A stretch of 64,000 bases of DNA, taken from contig NZ_VORM01000003.1 of NCBI RefSeq assembly GCF_007997225.1, positions 248,001 through 312,000 of the forward strand. The letters are read 5' to 3'. A program made the position numbers and the translations under genes. This DNA is from Subsaximicrobium wynnwilliamsii (lineage in GTDB: Bacteria > Bacteroidota > Bacteroidia > Flavobacteriales > Flavobacteriaceae). Of the stretch, positions 1 to 11,700 are shown piece by piece. The stretch's first letter is position 1. Each line of letters opens with the position of its first letter. The notes under the pieces are model-generated. The model made no database searches. It saw only the letters and a list, made by a program, of their open reading frames with translations, and was not told where the DNA came from.

Positions 1-689
1 GAGTTAGTGTATTTGATTTATGTTTTAAACTGTTTTATAAGTCGTCTTAACATTTATTTTGCTGGGATAGGTTCATTCTTGTCCTGCTACCTAAAGGAAA
101 TTGCCAGCACTTAGGGTGTCGGTTTTTTTTCTAAATCGAGAGCTTTAGAAGTAAAACCTAGGCCAACTGATAAAACGATGAGATCAAGATGTTTCATGAT
201 ATTAATGCTTTGAGATCATTCCATTGAGTGCCATTAGGATTCTAATAGGCGTTGTCGCAAGGAGTCTGTTTTGAATTACTTGGCAAATATAAGCTTATTA
301 ACCAATTAAATATGCATTTGAACGATTATATTTGCTTTGTAAGGTTTATTTTACTTACGAACGAAAACAGGCTTTTTTTGGGGACTGCAAGTCCGACTCG
401 GTATTAAAGCAACATAATGCCTAAGGCCTTGAATAGATTTATAGACATCCAATGTCCATCTTCTTGAGATTGAGCAATTATGTTCAGCCTATAGGAGTGA
501 CATGAGTTTATCACTTAGCGCTAAGCACAGCTCTTTTGAATAAGCATAACTATTTGTTGAAACGATTTGCATTGGCAGCACTATTGATGCAGATTCATAC
601 TGCCTGCCATATCGGGTGTTCTTGGAGTGTGTTAACTTTAATGTCGTGATGATGTGCATGGAAAGAAGATCGTGGCAATTCGTTTTCCA
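1..689. other. Intergenic stretch with no gene recognised
   Basis: No reading frame of useful length, RNA gene or recognisable mobile-element remnant was found on either strand. The sequence is AT-rich with scattered stops in all frames. Any promoter or gene feeding into it lies outside the window, and the minus-strand signalling operon ends at its right border. Confidence 0.5.
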
Positions 690-1088
690 TTAGCCAAATA
701 GTTCAACAAGCTTAGCTTTGTTGAGCGGCTTTTCTATAAAATCCAAAACAAGCGGATTTGCTTTTGCGAGGTTGATGTCGTTTAGGTCCACAGAGGAGGA
801 GAGGATATAAATGTTGTATTGCGCTTTTATGGAGGCATCGAAACGATCAAACGCCGCTAGAAACTCCCATCCAGATAGTGTAGGCATGTTGATATCGAGA
901 AAAAGTATTGTTTTCTCATCTGAAGGATGTTGGTTTGGTGCAGATCCTATAAAGCCCAATCCATCTTCGGGAATGCTGAAGTCTTTAACCTGCGCGCCTT
1001 CAAATGATTTTTTAAGCACCATTTTTGTGAGGTAATTGTTTAGTGGGTCATCGTCAACAAGGAGGAAGCGTTTTGTTGTTTGTGTCAT
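690..1088 (-). CDS. Single-domain response regulator (CheY-like receiver)
   Basis: A 132-residue protein made only of a receiver (REC) domain. The acidic pocket is seen as DDD near residues 12–14. The phospho-acceptor Asp lies in FLDINMP at about residue 65, and the conserved Lys in EKPLNK near the C terminus. There is no DNA-binding or enzymatic output domain, so it should act by protein–protein contact or as a phosphate relay. It lies 12 bp downstream of the giant PAS kinase and is very likely co-transcribed with it, which makes that kinase its natural phosphodonor. The partner output is unknown. The family call is secure and the pairing is inferred. Confidence 0.9.
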   Translation of the reverse strand: MTQTTKRFLLVDDDPLNNYLTKMVLKKSFEGAQVKDFSIPEDGLGFIGSAPNQHPSDEKTILFLDINMPTLSGWEFLAAFDRFDASIKAQYNIYILSSSVDLNDINLAKANPLVLDFIEKPLNKAKLVELFG

Positions 1089-1100
1089 TTTTTTTCAGAA

Positions 1101-4100
1101 TTAAATTTCGAACTCTATTGTAAATTCTGTCCCTTGGTTGGGTTCGCTTGCAACAGTTATTTTTCCACCGAGTGATTCTACTTGTTTTTTTACCATGAAG
1201 AGCCCCATGCCTTTGCCTTCAACATGTGAATGGAAGCGATTGTATAGTCCGAAAATTTTATCGGCTTTGGTTTTCAGGTCAATGCCTAAGCCGTTGTCCT
1301 TAAATGTAAGGATTATTTTTCCATTTTCCTTTTTACTTTTTATTTCGATGCGTGGTTGCTCGTTTGGTTTGCTGTATTTAATGCTGTTGCTTATCAGGTT
1401 ATAGAAGATACTGTATATGTAAACCTTGAGTGAGTAGATTTCGTCCACTGCTGAAAAGTCGCGATTGATAATTACGCGATGTTTGTAAATGAGATTGCCA
1501 ATACTAAGCATGATATCGTTTACAAGTTTTGAAAAGATGATGACTTCTTTTTTCTCGTGTACTTCGCGTTCAACCTGTAAGATGATGTTGATATCCTTAA
1601 TGATGGTATCGAGTCCTTTTACAGATGCTGAAAGTCCTTGCAGAAGTTCTTTTTGCTCCTGTGAGCTAATGCTGTCATCCTGTAAAATATCTGCGAAACC
1701 TATAATGTTGGCCGTTGGGGCACGAAGGTTGTGTGATACCATATAAGAAAACTGCTCCAGATCACTATTGCGCTGAACAATATCAGAAATCATTTTAACG
1801 CGTTCGCGCTCTGCTTTCTTTTCTTTCGTCAAATCTCTTAAGATACCGTATAAGTAAAGCGGATTGCCCTGATCGTCAAACTCAAACTTCCATTCGGATG
1901 ATGCGTATCCTTTGGCACCATTTTTTCTTATAAATCTAAACTGAATCAATGAATCTTCGTACAAAGAGTAAGCCTCGTCCATACTGCTAACAACCTTGGG
2001 CCTGTCATCGGGGTGGACAAATGACAGGAAGGCTTCACGAGAGGGCGGTACTCCTGAGTTTATCCCTAAAATCCTATAAAATTCATCAGACCAACTTTGT
2101 TCATCGGTTACCATATCTACTTCATAACTACCCACATGGGCAATATACTGCGCTACATTCAATTTCGCTTCGCTCCTTATGACTTTATCTGCTGCTTTTT
2201 TACTTGCCGTGATATCTTGGCACGTACCAGTTGCAATCTTAGGAGAGCCCTTTTCGTCTCTGGAAACAGACCAAATTTCTTCTACCCATTTTTCGATGCC
2301 TTGCACCGTAATAATCCGATGTTCTATTGTACTAGACCCGCTTTTGTGGAGTGAATCAGCAAAGGCTGCATCTACTTTCTCCCTGTCTTCAGGATGAATA
2401 AAATTGAGGAAAGCTGAATGGGACGCTTCAAACTTTTCAGGATTAGATCCAAAGATCCGATGCGTTTCATTGGACCAATTTACTTGAAAGGTCTGCAAGT
2501 TTGTTTCCCAACTACCTACTTTAGCTACTGACTGTGCTGTAACCAGACGTATGCGTTCTATCTCTAATTCAGAAGCAAGTTTACGGTGCTTCTGCTCACT
2601 TTCCATAAGCATCTTATCAGCCATCAGTTTCTCTGTAATATCTGAGACCATCCATAAGGAGCCCTTGTAAATATTGGCATCGTCAAAAATAGGATTGGAG
2701 GATATTTGGGTCCAGATAAGCCTGCCATCTTTTGTTAAAAATGATGCTTTATAGGTTTCACTAATGCCTCGTTTTCTTCTTTTAAGAGCAACGTTGGCGG
2801 TCTGTAAATCAGCTTCGTCTTTAAAAAAGAAATTTGTTTTGCCCAGCATTTCATCACGTGGATAGCCAATAATCTCACACATTTTCTGATTCACAAAAGT
2901 GGTTTCACTGTTTTCATCCAACATCCATATGCCCTCCTGCGCGGTTTCTACAATCTGACGGTACCTGAACTCACTATCTCTAACTTTTATCCCGGCATTT
3001 TTACGTTCCGTAATGTCCTGAAAACTACCATGTATCTTAATACATTTCCCGTCTAAAAAATCTGCTTGGCCAATTGTACGTACCCATTTCTCGTTTCCTT
3101 TAAAAGTAATGATCTGTAACTCTTCATCCCATGGCGTGCCATGTTTTATACAGTCCTTTACTTTTTGCTCAATGGTAACTCTATGAATACCTTCCTTAAA
3201 ATAACTGATGCCTTCACCTAAGAGCGGCACATAATCTTTATCTACTTCACGTATTTCCTTAGTAATGTCTGACCAATAAACAGTTTCCGTTACAACATCA
3301 ATTTCCCAGCTGCCAACTGCCGCAAGCCTATTCGATTTTTCTAAAAGGTCTTCTAAATGTTTCTTCTCGGTAATATCTGAAACCATTCCCAATGACCCTT
3401 TAAAATTCCCCAGATCATCAAAAATAGGATTGGCTGATACCTTTGTGAGCACGTGTTTGCCATGTTTAGAAATAAAGTTGAATTCTAGATTTTCTGATAT
3501 TCCCCTTTTTCTTCGCTCCAAAGCAAGCACAGCTTTTTCCTTTCCATCGGCATCCATATAAAAGGAATGCTCTTTGCCTATCAATTCCTCCTCAGTGTAT
3601 TCAAGGATCTCACACATCTTTTTATTCACAAACGTTGTCCTGCTGTGTTCATCAATCAGCCAAATGCCTTCCTGTGCGGTTTCAACAATCTGCCGGTACT
3701 GTTTCTCGCTTTTTTCTGTTTCTTTACGGGATAGTATTTGTTCAGTGATGTCATTGATAAAAAAGAAAACGCCTTCTATGTCTCCCTTGCCATTTTTATA
3801 GGCCTGGTAGACGAAGTCGATATAGAAATCTGTCATTACACCGTTTCCTTCTGTATCTACCTTGACCAACATCTCATTGCCAGTATACGATTCGCCGGTC
3901 TGGTACACATGATCTAGCATACTCACAAATCCTTGTTCAATCACTTCTGGTAGCACTTCTGCCACTGTTTTTCCAACAATATCTTTTTTGCCGGTCAAGT
4001 GTAAATAAAGTGGATTGGCCATTTCAAAAACATGATTGGGGCCTTTCAACATGCCAATAGCCGATGGGGCTTTAGAAAACATTTCAAAGAATTGATCTCT

Positions 4101-6068
4101 TTCAGTTTCCACTGCTTTTTCCAAACTTTTTCTCTCGGTTACATCGAAATTTGTTCCTATCATTCGTAAAGGTTTCCCATTGTCATCCTTTTCTACGATA
4201 GCATCTCCTTTAATATAACGAATAGATTTATCTGGCCAGACAATTCTGAATTCAGAATCAAATTTAGCATCGCCGCTTAATGCGATTTGAACCTTTTCAT
4301 TTTCTTCGACAATATCATCAGGATGAATCATGGCTTCCCATGCTTCATTTGCACTACAAAATTCATCTTCTGCCACTCCAAAAATTTGGTACATGATTTT
4401 ATCCCAAATAAAATGATTGTTTACTACGTCCCATTCCCAAATTCCCATTTTTACCGAAGTGGTCGCCAAGGCCATCCTTTCGTTTAATTTAGCTATAGCT
4501 TGTTCAGCTTCTTTCTCCTTTGTTATATCTGTTTGAATAGAAAAAAAGCCGTCAAGTTTACCGGTAGATTCAAACTCCGGCTGGCATTGTATACGGGTCC
4601 AGTATTTATTGCCTGTTTTTGTATAATTAATGATCTCACAGTTAAAAGCCTGCCTGTTGAGAATTTTATTGTGCATATAATCAACAACTACCGGATCAGT
4701 TTCCGGTCCTTGTAAAAAAGAACCCGGTTTTTCCCCAATAATTTCGTTAAGCTCAAATTCTGTCATCCGGGTAAAAGCATCGTTTACCCACTGAATTTCA
4801 CCTTTTGCATCGGTAATTACTACGGCATTGCTGGTTTTTCTGGCAACAAGTGATAGCTTGGTTATTTCTTCCTCTGCACGTTTTCTTTCACTTAAATCCC
4901 GAACTATCATTGAAGTTCTTTCTTCGCCATTAGCATTTTTATAAACTACAGAAGTAAACTCACCTGGAAACGTCTCCCCGTTTTTACGAATTGTTGTAAC
5001 CTCAGCTTTTACCGCACCTGTACGCTGGCGTTCTTCAAGAGCGGCAGCCAACCTAGGGTCTTTGGTATCCACTAAACCAAATCTGCCTGCTTCGCAAATT
5101 TCTTTCTCACTCATGCCAAACATAGTACAAGCAGCAGGATTTGCCGCGAGTATTTTTCCATCAGTTACGGTAAGAAGTATGGCATCCAAACTGTTCTCAA
5201 AAAGGGAATGATATTTCTCCTCGCTGTCGTATATAATTTGTTCTGCCTTTTTTCTGTCGGTTATATCATAGACTATCTTAGCGGCACCAATAACTTTTCC
5301 GTTGTGGTCTTTAATCGGAGAGATCGTGAGCGAAACATCCACTCTTACTCCATTTTTTGTAAGCCTTACGGTTTCAAAATGCTGTACAGATTCTCCTCTT
5401 TTTAGGCTTTCCATAAATTCCGCTTCTACTGGCAAACAGTCCGGCGGAATGATTATAGCAATGTTTTTGCCAATGGTTTCTGCTGCTGAATACCCCAAAA
5501 GCTCTTCAGCGCCAGTGTTCCAACTGGTAATTATGCCATCCAATGTTTTGCTTATGATGCCATCATTGGAAGCATTAACGATAGCAGCGAGATGTGCCTG
5601 GTCATAAATCATGCGCTCACGCTCTTGTTCCATGCTAAATTTCTCCATGGCATTCAATACGGCCTGTGGCAGGCGATGCAAGCGGTCTTTAAGGATATAA
5701 TCATCAGCCCCGGCTTTCATTATTTCTACAGCATGTTCGTCAGAAACAGTTGCAGTAACCAGTATGATAGGAATCTTTAGTCCTTGTCGCTTGATCATCT
5801 TTATGGCTTCTAATGAATCAAAGGAAGGAAGCGTGTGGTCGGAAATGATGATGTCTGGAGCAAATGCTTTGAGTGCCTGTTCAAAGGCTGTTTTATTGGC
5901 AACTACCAAGGTCTCAAATTGAATGTTTCCTTTTTTCAATTCTCTCTCTACCAATTCAGCATCGGTAGGTGTGTCTTCGAGGTGGAGTATTTTTAATTTT
6001 GTTTTCAATTTGGGGGGTTTTAGTTGTTTAAACCTGAGCTTGATTCTTGAGCAGCCAATAAAAACCAA
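1101..6068 (-). CDS. Hybrid sensor kinase: REC + ten PAS/PAC + HisKA + HATPase
   Basis: A cytoplasmic sensor histidine kinase of up to 1655 residues with no membrane segment. An N-terminal receiver (about residues 25–145, Asp in [10 protein letters not shown]) is followed by ten PAS/PAC modules. Each module ends in a DITERK-like signature (for example [40 protein letters not shown]). A HisKA domain (SHNLRAP) and HATPase_c ([14 protein letters not shown]) close the protein. PAS modules 6 and 8 share long identical stretches such as [13 protein letters not shown], so they arose by internal duplication. The ATG at 6068 overlaps the upstream regulator by 41 bp. A TTG at 6008, directly before [11 protein letters not shown] where the receiver begins, is an equally plausible start. 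It probably integrates several small-molecule or redox cues; the ligands cannot be read from the sequence. Confidence 0.93.
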   Translation of the reverse strand: MVFIGCSRIKLRFKQLKPPKLKTKLKILHLEDTPTDAELVERELKKGNIQFETLVVANKTAFEQALKAFAPDIIISDHTLPSFDSLEAIKMIKRQGLKIPIILVTATVSDEHAVEIMKAGADDYILKDRLHRLPQAVLNAMEKFSMEQERERMIYDQAHLAAIVNASNDGIISKTLDGIITSWNTGAEELLGYSAAETIGKNIAIIIPPDCLPVEAEFMESLKRGESVQHFETVRLTKNGVRVDVSLTISPIKDHNGKVIGAAKIVYDITDRKKAEQIIYDSEEKYHSLFENSLDAILLTVTDGKILAANPAACTMFGMSEKEICEAGRFGLVDTKDPRLAAALEERQRTGAVKAEVTTIRKNGETFPGEFTSVVYKNANGEERTSMIVRDLSERKRAEEEITKLSLVARKTSNAVVITDAKGEIQWVNDAFTRMTEFELNEIIGEKPGSFLQGPETDPVVVDYMHNKILNRQAFNCEIINYTKTGNKYWTRIQCQPEFESTGKLDGFFSIQTDITKEKEAEQAIAKLNERMALATTSVKMGIWEWDVVNNHFIWDKIMYQIFGVAEDEFCSANEAWEAMIHPDDIVEENEKVQIALSGDAKFDSEFRIVWPDKSIRYIKGDAIVEKDDNGKPLRMIGTNFDVTERKSLEKAVETERDQFFEMFSKAPSAIGMLKGPNHVFEMANPLYLHLTGKKDIVGKTVAEVLPEVIEQGFVSMLDHVYQTGESYTGNEMLVKVDTEGNGVMTDFYIDFVYQAYKNGKGDIEGVFFFINDITEQILSRKETEKSEKQYRQIVETAQEGIWLIDEHSRTTFVNKKMCEILEYTEEELIGKEHSFYMDADGKEKAVLALERRKRGISENLEFNFISKHGKHVLTKVSANPIFDDLGNFKGSLGMVSDITEKKHLEDLLEKSNRLAAVGSWEIDVVTETVYWSDITKEIREVDKDYVPLLGEGISYFKEGIHRVTIEQKVKDCIKHGTPWDEELQIITFKGNEKWVRTIGQADFLDGKCIKIHGSFQDITERKNAGIKVRDSEFRYRQIVETAQEGIWMLDENSETTFVNQKMCEIIGYPRDEMLGKTNFFFKDEADLQTANVALKRRKRGISETYKASFLTKDGRLIWTQISSNPIFDDANIYKGSLWMVSDITEKLMADKMLMESEQKHRKLASELEIERIRLVTAQSVAKVGSWETNLQTFQVNWSNETHRIFGSNPEKFEASHSAFLNFIHPEDREKVDAAFADSLHKSGSSTIEHRIITVQGIEKWVEEIWSVSRDEKGSPKIATGTCQDITASKKAADKVIRSEAKLNVAQYIAHVGSYEVDMVTDEQSWSDEFYRILGINSGVPPSREAFLSFVHPDDRPKVVSSMDEAYSLYEDSLIQFRFIRKNGAKGYASSEWKFEFDDQGNPLYLYGILRDLTKEKKAERERVKMISDIVQRNSDLEQFSYMVSHNLRAPTANIIGFADILQDDSISSQEQKELLQGLSASVKGLDTIIKDINIILQVEREVHEKKEVIIFSKLVNDIMLSIGNLIYKHRVIINRDFSAVDEIYSLKVYIYSIFYNLISNSIKYSKPNEQPRIEIKSKKENGKIILTFKDNGLGIDLKTKADKIFGLYNRFHSHVEGKGMGLFMVKKQVESLGGKITVASEPNQGTEFTIEFEI

Positions 6069-6468
6069 GGTCTGTAACTACTTTCGAAAATTCATCGAAC
6101 TCAACCGGCTTTACAATGTAGCTGTTGGCGCCAAGCGAATAGGCGCGCTTGATATCTGGATGTTCATTGGAAGACGTGAGTACCACTACAGGAATAGCTT
6201 TTGTGAGTTCGTTTGCCTTTATCTGGGTAAGCACTTCTAACCCGTCCACTTTAGGCATCTTTAAATCGAGAAGTATGACCTTTGGTTTTTTGCTGATATC
6301 TCTACCTTCAAATTGGCCTGTTCCAAAAAGGAACTCAAGTGCTTCGACTCCGTTTTTGAGATGGATGAGCGTATTTTTTATATTGCCTTTGCGGAATGCA
6401 CGTATTGTTAGCTCTGCATCGTTCATGTTATCTTCTATAAGCAGAATCTCGGCTGTGTTATTTACCAT
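6028..6468 (-). CDS. Rcp1-like single-domain response regulator
   Basis: A 146-residue lone receiver domain. [13 protein letters not shown] at the N terminus supplies the acidic pair, [13 protein letters not shown] the phospho-Asp, and the KP pair falls in YIVKPVEF. The NDAEL and [13 protein letters not shown] pattern is typical of Rcp1/phytochrome-type regulators found beside PAS or GAF kinases. Its start codon overlaps the stop of the upstream kinase (TCATGGTAAA), which suggests translational coupling. It sits between two kinases and could accept phosphate from either. No output domain is present. Confidence 0.92.
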   Translation of the reverse strand: MVNNTAEILLIEDNMNDAELTIRAFRKGNIKNTLIHLKNGVEALEFLFGTGQFEGRDISKKPKVILLDLKMPKVDGLEVLTQIKANELTKAIPVVVLTSSNEHPDIKRAYSLGANSYIVKPVEFDEFSKVVTDLGFYWLLKNQAQV

Positions 6469-7574
6469 GATTTAGTTAAATTAAACGATTGAGATACAAC
6501 TGGTTTTTCATCAATAGCAGGTAAGCTGAAATAAAAGGTTGCACCTTGACCTTCTTTAGCTTCAGCCCAAACGTTTCCATTGTGCTTATGGATAATGCGC
6601 TGCACGATTGCAAGCCCTACACCTGTACCCGGAAATTCCTCATCGGAATGCAGCCGCTGAAACACCCCGAATAATTTATTGACGTAGTGCATATCAAAGC
6701 CTACGCCATTGTCGCTTATAGCATAGACCTGCATGCCGTTTTTGTACTTAGACGTTATGTCTATCTCAGGCTTTTCTTTTTTAGAGGAATATTTAATGGC
6801 GTTTGAAAGCAGGTTGCTAATTACCTGCTGCAGTAAATTACGGTCTGCAACTGCGGGAAGCAGGTTGCTATATTTTATTTCGGCATGATGTGCAGTATTT
6901 TGGCTGATTTCTGAGAGAACAGTTTCAAACAACTTGTTCATATCAACCTTAGCGTTAGTAATTCCTTTTCGGCCCAATCTGGAAAATGTAAGCAGGTCAT
7001 CTATCAACACACCCATTTTGTTTGCGTTGTTTCTTACCTCTACTAAAAACCTTTTCCCTTCTGCATCAAGCACGTTGCTGTAATCTTCATCAAGCATTTT
7101 TGCGTAACCATTGATGGCACGCAGCGGTGCGCGTAAATCGTGCGAAACGGAGTATGAAAATGATTCTAAATCTTCGGTGCGTTCTTTGACCCGCTTTTCC
7201 AATTCGTCTACTTCTTTGTTGGAGTCGCTCAATTCAACGGCTCTTTTTTTCTTTTCCTTATTTTGAAAAACAAGGGCTTTGTTCGCAATACCAAGCTCTG
7301 CTGCGCGTTTTCCTTTTTCTTCGTTTTGAAAAGCGAGTTCTTTGTTGGCATTGACTAGCTCTGCCGCGCGTTTCTCTTTTTCTTCGCTTTGAAAAACGAG
7401 TTCTTTGTTCGCAATGACGAGCTCTGCCGCACGTTTCTCTTTTTCTTCGTTTTGAAAAGCGAGTTCTTTGTTTGCAATGACTAGCTCTGCCGCGCGTTTC
7501 TCTTTTTCTTCGTTTTGAAAAGCGAGTTCTTTGTTGGCATTGATAAGCTTTAAGGATTTTCCTCCTTTTTCCAT
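6462..7574 (-). CDS. Soluble histidine kinase with 21-residue coiled-coil repeats
   Basis: A 370-residue kinase with no transmembrane or ligand-binding domain. Residues 12–116 are five near-identical 21-residue units (consensus [21 protein letters not shown]), exactly three heptads each, predicting a long continuous coiled coil. A short linker leads to HisKA with the phospho-acceptor His at about 145 ([12 protein letters not shown]). HATPase_c follows (N box [13 protein letters not shown]1 DNGVGFD, G2 GTGVGLAIV). It is the first gene of a four-gene operon, with a TAnnTTTG box about 35 nt upstream. The repeat may act as a rigid dimer spacer that couples to another protein. With no sensor domain, input must come through a partner or through the coil itself. 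Confidence 0.92.
   Translation of the reverse strand: MEKGGKSLKLINANKELAFQNEEKEKRAAELVIANKELAFQNEEKEKRAAELVIANKELVFQSEEKEKRAAELVNANKELAFQNEEKGKRAAELGIANKALVFQNKEKKKRAVELSDSNKEVDELEKRVKERTEDLESFSYSVSHDLRAPLRAINGYAKMLDEDYSNVLDAEGKRFLVEVRNNANKMGVLIDDLLTFSRLGRKGITNAKVDMNKLFETVLSEISQNTAHHAEIKYSNLLPAVADRNLLQQVISNLLSNAIKYSSKKEKPEIDITSKYKNGMQVYAISDNGVGFDMHYVNKLFGVFQRLHSDEEFPGTGVGLAIVQRIIHKHNGNVWAEAKEGQGATFYFSLPAIDEKPVVSQSFNLTKSW
7227..7541 (-). repeat. Five tandem 63-bp in-frame repeats
   Basis: Five head-to-tail 63-bp units encode the 21-residue coiled-coil repeat of the kinase. Units 1–3 are nearly identical at DNA level and units 4–5 are more diverged, as expected for recent expansion from one end. 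Because 63 is a multiple of three and the unit lacks stops, copy-number change keeps the frame and changes coil length by whole heptads. Confidence 0.9.
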
Positions 7575-7608
7575 GTCGTTCTTTTATAAGGTTAAGTAAT
7601 ACACGCGT

Positions 7609-7616
7609 CAAATATA
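7609..7616 (-). promoter_or_regulatory. Flavobacterial −7 box (TATATTTG) for the kinase operon
   Basis: Reading the minus strand, TATATTTG matches the Bacteroidota sigma-70 −7 consensus TAnnTTTG. It lies 35 nt upstream of the kinase ATG at 7574. A clear −33 TTG at the expected spacing is not obvious, so confidence is moderate. Confidence 0.5.
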
Positions 7617-8316
7617 ATATTTAGAGTTTCAAAAGGACTAAAGAATTGAATTTTCTAATAGGTCTGTGATTGATTGGAAGTTCTACTTGCTTGATTCTGT
7701 TTATTGAGAACTGTACATGTTATCCAAGAGATTAAAGAAGTGCGATTTAATCTATGCCATGGCCATATTTGTTTGATGTTTATTTTGAATTAGCTGTGCC
7801 AGTGCTTTTTATGGCGCTGCCAAAGGTAACATTATAATTAAATGCCGCAATTAATTTAACATTTGGGCTTAAAAAAATGGGGTCAAGAAATACTAAAAAA
7901 CTGGGTGGGCTTGAGTTTTCAATAGCTATAGAACATGGTCTCGCTGCTCATTTACAAATTGATTTTTTCTGAATGTCCTGCTATCGATGACTCAGGAATC
8001 CGCTACGCTTGTGACAGCTGAACTTTCGGTTCCACGCAGAATGGCCTTTTAGCACTATGCTTTCCACGAAGCGCCATACGCTAACTAAGCACAAAATTGT
8101 GAGTGAGCGCATTGCACCATGCATGGTATTTGAGTCCTGTCATGCGCGTACACTTCGCTATCCATGCAACTGAGTACAGCTGAGTAAGCACGCCAACATC
8201 CATGAACTAATTGCCGATGATTGCTGTGACTTATCACGTTTACAGAAATGTATGCGGTGTCTTTCAAGGTGGCTTTTCACGGTGTTGGCCTTAGTGATAA
8301 TGACCTAGAGAACGAT
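7617..8316. other. Intergenic region between two signalling operons
   Basis: About 700 bp with no supported gene. A 60-codon frame at 8085–8267 (minus) has no recognisable composition or homology. The right part, up to about 8316, is the 3' flank of the receiver gene. No hairpin with a T-run was seen. Confidence 0.45.
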
Positions 8317-8703
8317 TTACAGGTCTTTAATGACTTCAATAATTTGCGCAGGAAGTTTAGTCACATCGGTTGGCTTTTTGAGACAAGTGGATGCGCCGAG
8401 TTTGTGAAATTCAGTGATGCTTTCTTGGCTAAAAGAAGTGGAATACATAATAACAGGAATATGTTTTAGTTTCGCATCGCTCTTCAATAGCTTTAAACAT
8501 TCACGACCGTCAATACGTGGCATATTTATGTCAAGAAAAATATAATGTGGCATGTGCTCTCCTGTTCTCAATAGCTCAAGCGCTTCTTGACCTCCATTTG
8601 CCTCTATAAATTTTACGGCACTGGGCATTTTCGTCAATGCATCTTTAAAGAAGAATCGGTCATCTTCATCATCGTCTATAATCATAAAATAGTTGTGGTC
8701 CAT
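8317..8703 (-). CDS. Single-domain response regulator
   Basis: A 128-residue lone receiver domain. MIIDDDEDDRFFF gives the acidic pocket, IFLDINMPRIDG the phospho-Asp and LKKPTDV the Lys. It is a close paralogue of the regulator at 15423–15824, sharing the DDDEDDRFFF and GRECL signatures. It is the last gene of the cheB–cheBR/kinase set, starting 21 bp after the fusion kinase, which is its likely phosphodonor. The upstream spacer carries a short CCAAACC-type repeat. No output domain is present. Confidence 0.92.
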   Translation of the reverse strand: MDHNYFMIIDDDEDDRFFFKDALTKMPSAVKFIEANGGQEALELLRTGEHMPHYIFLDINMPRIDGRECLKLLKSDAKLKHIPVIMYSTSFSQESITEFHKLGASTCLKKPTDVTKLPAQIIEVIKDL

Positions 8704-8724
8704 GGTCGTTGGTTTGGTTGGTTA

Positions 8725-11700
8725 TTACGATTGTTTAACAGGAAGTATGACATGAAAGGTTGCCCCTTTATGTTCTTTTGCAGCTGCAAAGGTTAGGCCT
8801 TGGTGGTTTTCAGTGATTTTCTTTATGAGTGCGAGACCAATGCCTGTGCCTATAAAAGTGTCTCTGTTGTGCAGACGCTGGAATATAGTGAATATTTTTT
8901 CTGAATACTTTTGGTCAAAGCCGATGCCGTTGTCTTTGAAACGAATTTCAACATAAGTCACGGACGGATTTAAGGTAGGATGTTTTTTGACTTGTTTATC
9001 TGAAAGTGTCCGCGATGTGATATTGATCACTGGTGGCACTTCTTCCCTGGAAAATTTAAGTGCGTTGCTGATGAGGTTGTAAAAAAGCTGGTTCATCTGC
9101 AAGGGGATTGCTTCAATGCTAGGCAGTTCATCAAAATTTATTAGGGCCTTCTTTTCTTCAACGAGTAACTCAAAATCCTTTAAGACATTTTTTAGTGTTG
9201 CATTCAAATTGGTTTGCACAACTGATTTTTCGTGCCCTAGCAAGCGTGAATAATTGAGCAATTCGCGGATAAGCGTTGACATGCGCGCAGAAGCGCCTTC
9301 AATTTTGTCGAGATAGAATTTCACTTCTTTGCTCAACTCGGCCTTGTGATCGTCTTGCAAGCGCATTGAAAAGGTTAAAATTTTGCGCAACGGCTCTTGC
9401 AAATCGTGACTGGCCACATGGGCAAACTGGTCTAACTGCGTGTTGGTCTTCTTTAATTCTTCGTTTGATTTTTTGAGTGCCGCGGTTCGTTGTTTGACCT
9501 TTACCTCCAATGCTTCAGTAAAGCTTTTATGTTCGGTAATATCTATACTTATGCCCGACAGTGTATGCGCTTTTCCAAATTCATCATAATGATACTGCCC
9601 TGTGGATCTCATCCAAACCACGGCGCCATCATTTGCCCTGGTAATTCGATAATCAACTTCATAAATGTCGTGATTCTCCTTGGACGCTTCTATTTTTTGG
9701 AAAGCCATTTTTTTATCCTTTGGCACAATCACGCTATGCCAGTCTTGGTACGTTAGATCTTCACGATGCTCATCATATCCCCATAATTTTTTATGAATGT
9801 TTGACCATTTCAATTTTGAGGAATCAACATCTAAAGACCAAATACCAACCGCGGCAGAATCTGTCGCTAATTTTAAAAGTCTTGCCAGCATCAATTGCTC
9901 GTTTTCACTTTCTTCAATTTGCTTTTTCGCCAGCACTTGTTCGGTTACATCGGTGGCAAGTATCGTTATGCCTGTGATGCTATTGTCAACTTCAGTATAG
10001 GGTTGATATACAAAATTGTAATATCGGGTTTCTTCTTTGCCGTTGCGAATATGGGTAACTTCTGTTTCGTGTCCATAATAGGGCACACCTGTAGTATACA
10101 CCTGATCCAATAATTCTGGAAATCCCTGGTCCTTTATTTCAGGCATCACTTCAAAGAACGGCTTTCCAAAGACATCATCCCCTTTTCCCCAGGTCTCTAA
10201 CAGTGGTGCATTGGCAAAACTTATGACCATATCCGTTCCTTTCAAAATCCCAATGGCCATAATGGATTGTTCAAGGATATTACTGAAACGCTTTTCGCTT
10301 GCTTCAATTAGTTTGCGCGCCATGACCTGCTCGGTCACATCGTGCGCGTACACCAGAATCCCTTCTATTTCATCTTTGTCATTTCTAAGTGCCTGATAAA
10401 TGAAATTCATGTAAAACTGTTGGAATTCTCCAGTGCCTTTATCCAACTTGAGGGACAATTCTTTTCCATTATATGTTTCGCCTGTCTTGTAGACTGTGTC
10501 AAGCAATTCAATAAAGCCTTGCCCTGCCGTTTCCGGGAGTGCATCAAGCACCGATCTATCTTTGAGATTACGGTTACCAACAAACTCCATATAAGCCTCG
10601 TTGGCAAATTCAAATACATGCTCAGGTCCTTTGAGAATGGCAAGCACGGCAGGTGCTTGTGTAAAGAAATCGTGTAACAACTTGCGCTCTTTTTCTGTAC
10701 GCTTTTTATTGTCATCAATAATTTTTTGGGCTGCCACCTGCTCTGTAACATCTTCAATGGCAAGCAATATCAATTGCTCATCTGTATTTTCGTTATTAAC
10801 TTGCCGTGCATTAAGTGACAAAGTACGCGCTCCCAGTTTAGGAAGTTTGAGAACGATTTCAAAGTCATCGATCCGGTTTCTTTGGGAAAGCACTTTTACG
10901 AGTAAGGAGCGAAGTTTAACATCGTCAAACTGACGATGCTGTATCTCATAAAACCATTTTTTTTCTATTTCCTTTTCATCCACCTTAAATTTTTCGTAAA
11001 AGGCTGCATTGGCGGTTTTAATGAGAAGATTTTTATCAAGAACAATGAGCGGGTGGCGCATGGTGCTAACAATGCTGTCTGAATACAGACGGGCTGCACT
11101 GAGTTGTTCCTGGTTTTCAAACAATTCCCGATTGATGATGATCAGTTCTTCATTGGTGGATTGCAGCTCCTCTTTGGAAGTTTCCAGTTCTTCATTCAAA
11201 CTTTGCATCTCCTCATTACTGCTCTGCAATTCTTCGTTGGCGCTTTGCAGTTCTTCGTTAGCTGCTTCCATATCTTGGGTGATGGCCCGCATGTCTTCAC
11301 GGTTATGCTCCAATTCTTTTTCTAATTGCTTGTTTCGCTTTAATGCTTCGGCTGCTTTTGTTTTTCCTGATGAGGCTGATTTTTCGTCCTTCACATTGGC
11401 AACTATCGTTTTCTCAAAGCGAATCAGGTAATGCCGCTCAACCGTATCGTTCATCGGAATGATCTCCATCACCACCAAAGTTTGTTTCCCTTGCCCCTCC
11501 CGATCGCTATTAGAATTAGTCACGGGGGCGTTTATTTTTAGAGGAATATGTTCTGTAGTAACAGCTATTTTGTCCTTTGAGGCTTTGTGAATGGCGTTTC
11601 GCAATTCAAAGCTCAAACCATCGCGCGCCATACTCAATAGATGATGAGTGGGTTGGCCCTGCGGTGTCTCAAGAAAAGGGGAAATATCTCCGTGAATGTG

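Noticed and set aside
7258-7611. 117-codon minus-strand frame overlapping the kinase repeats
   Set aside because: It is a second frame kept open by the 63-bp repeats; its start lies inside the probable promoter, and the kinase frame has full domain support.
8085-8267. 60-codon minus-strand frame
   Set aside because: Cys/His-rich by chance, no start signal, no neighbour logic.
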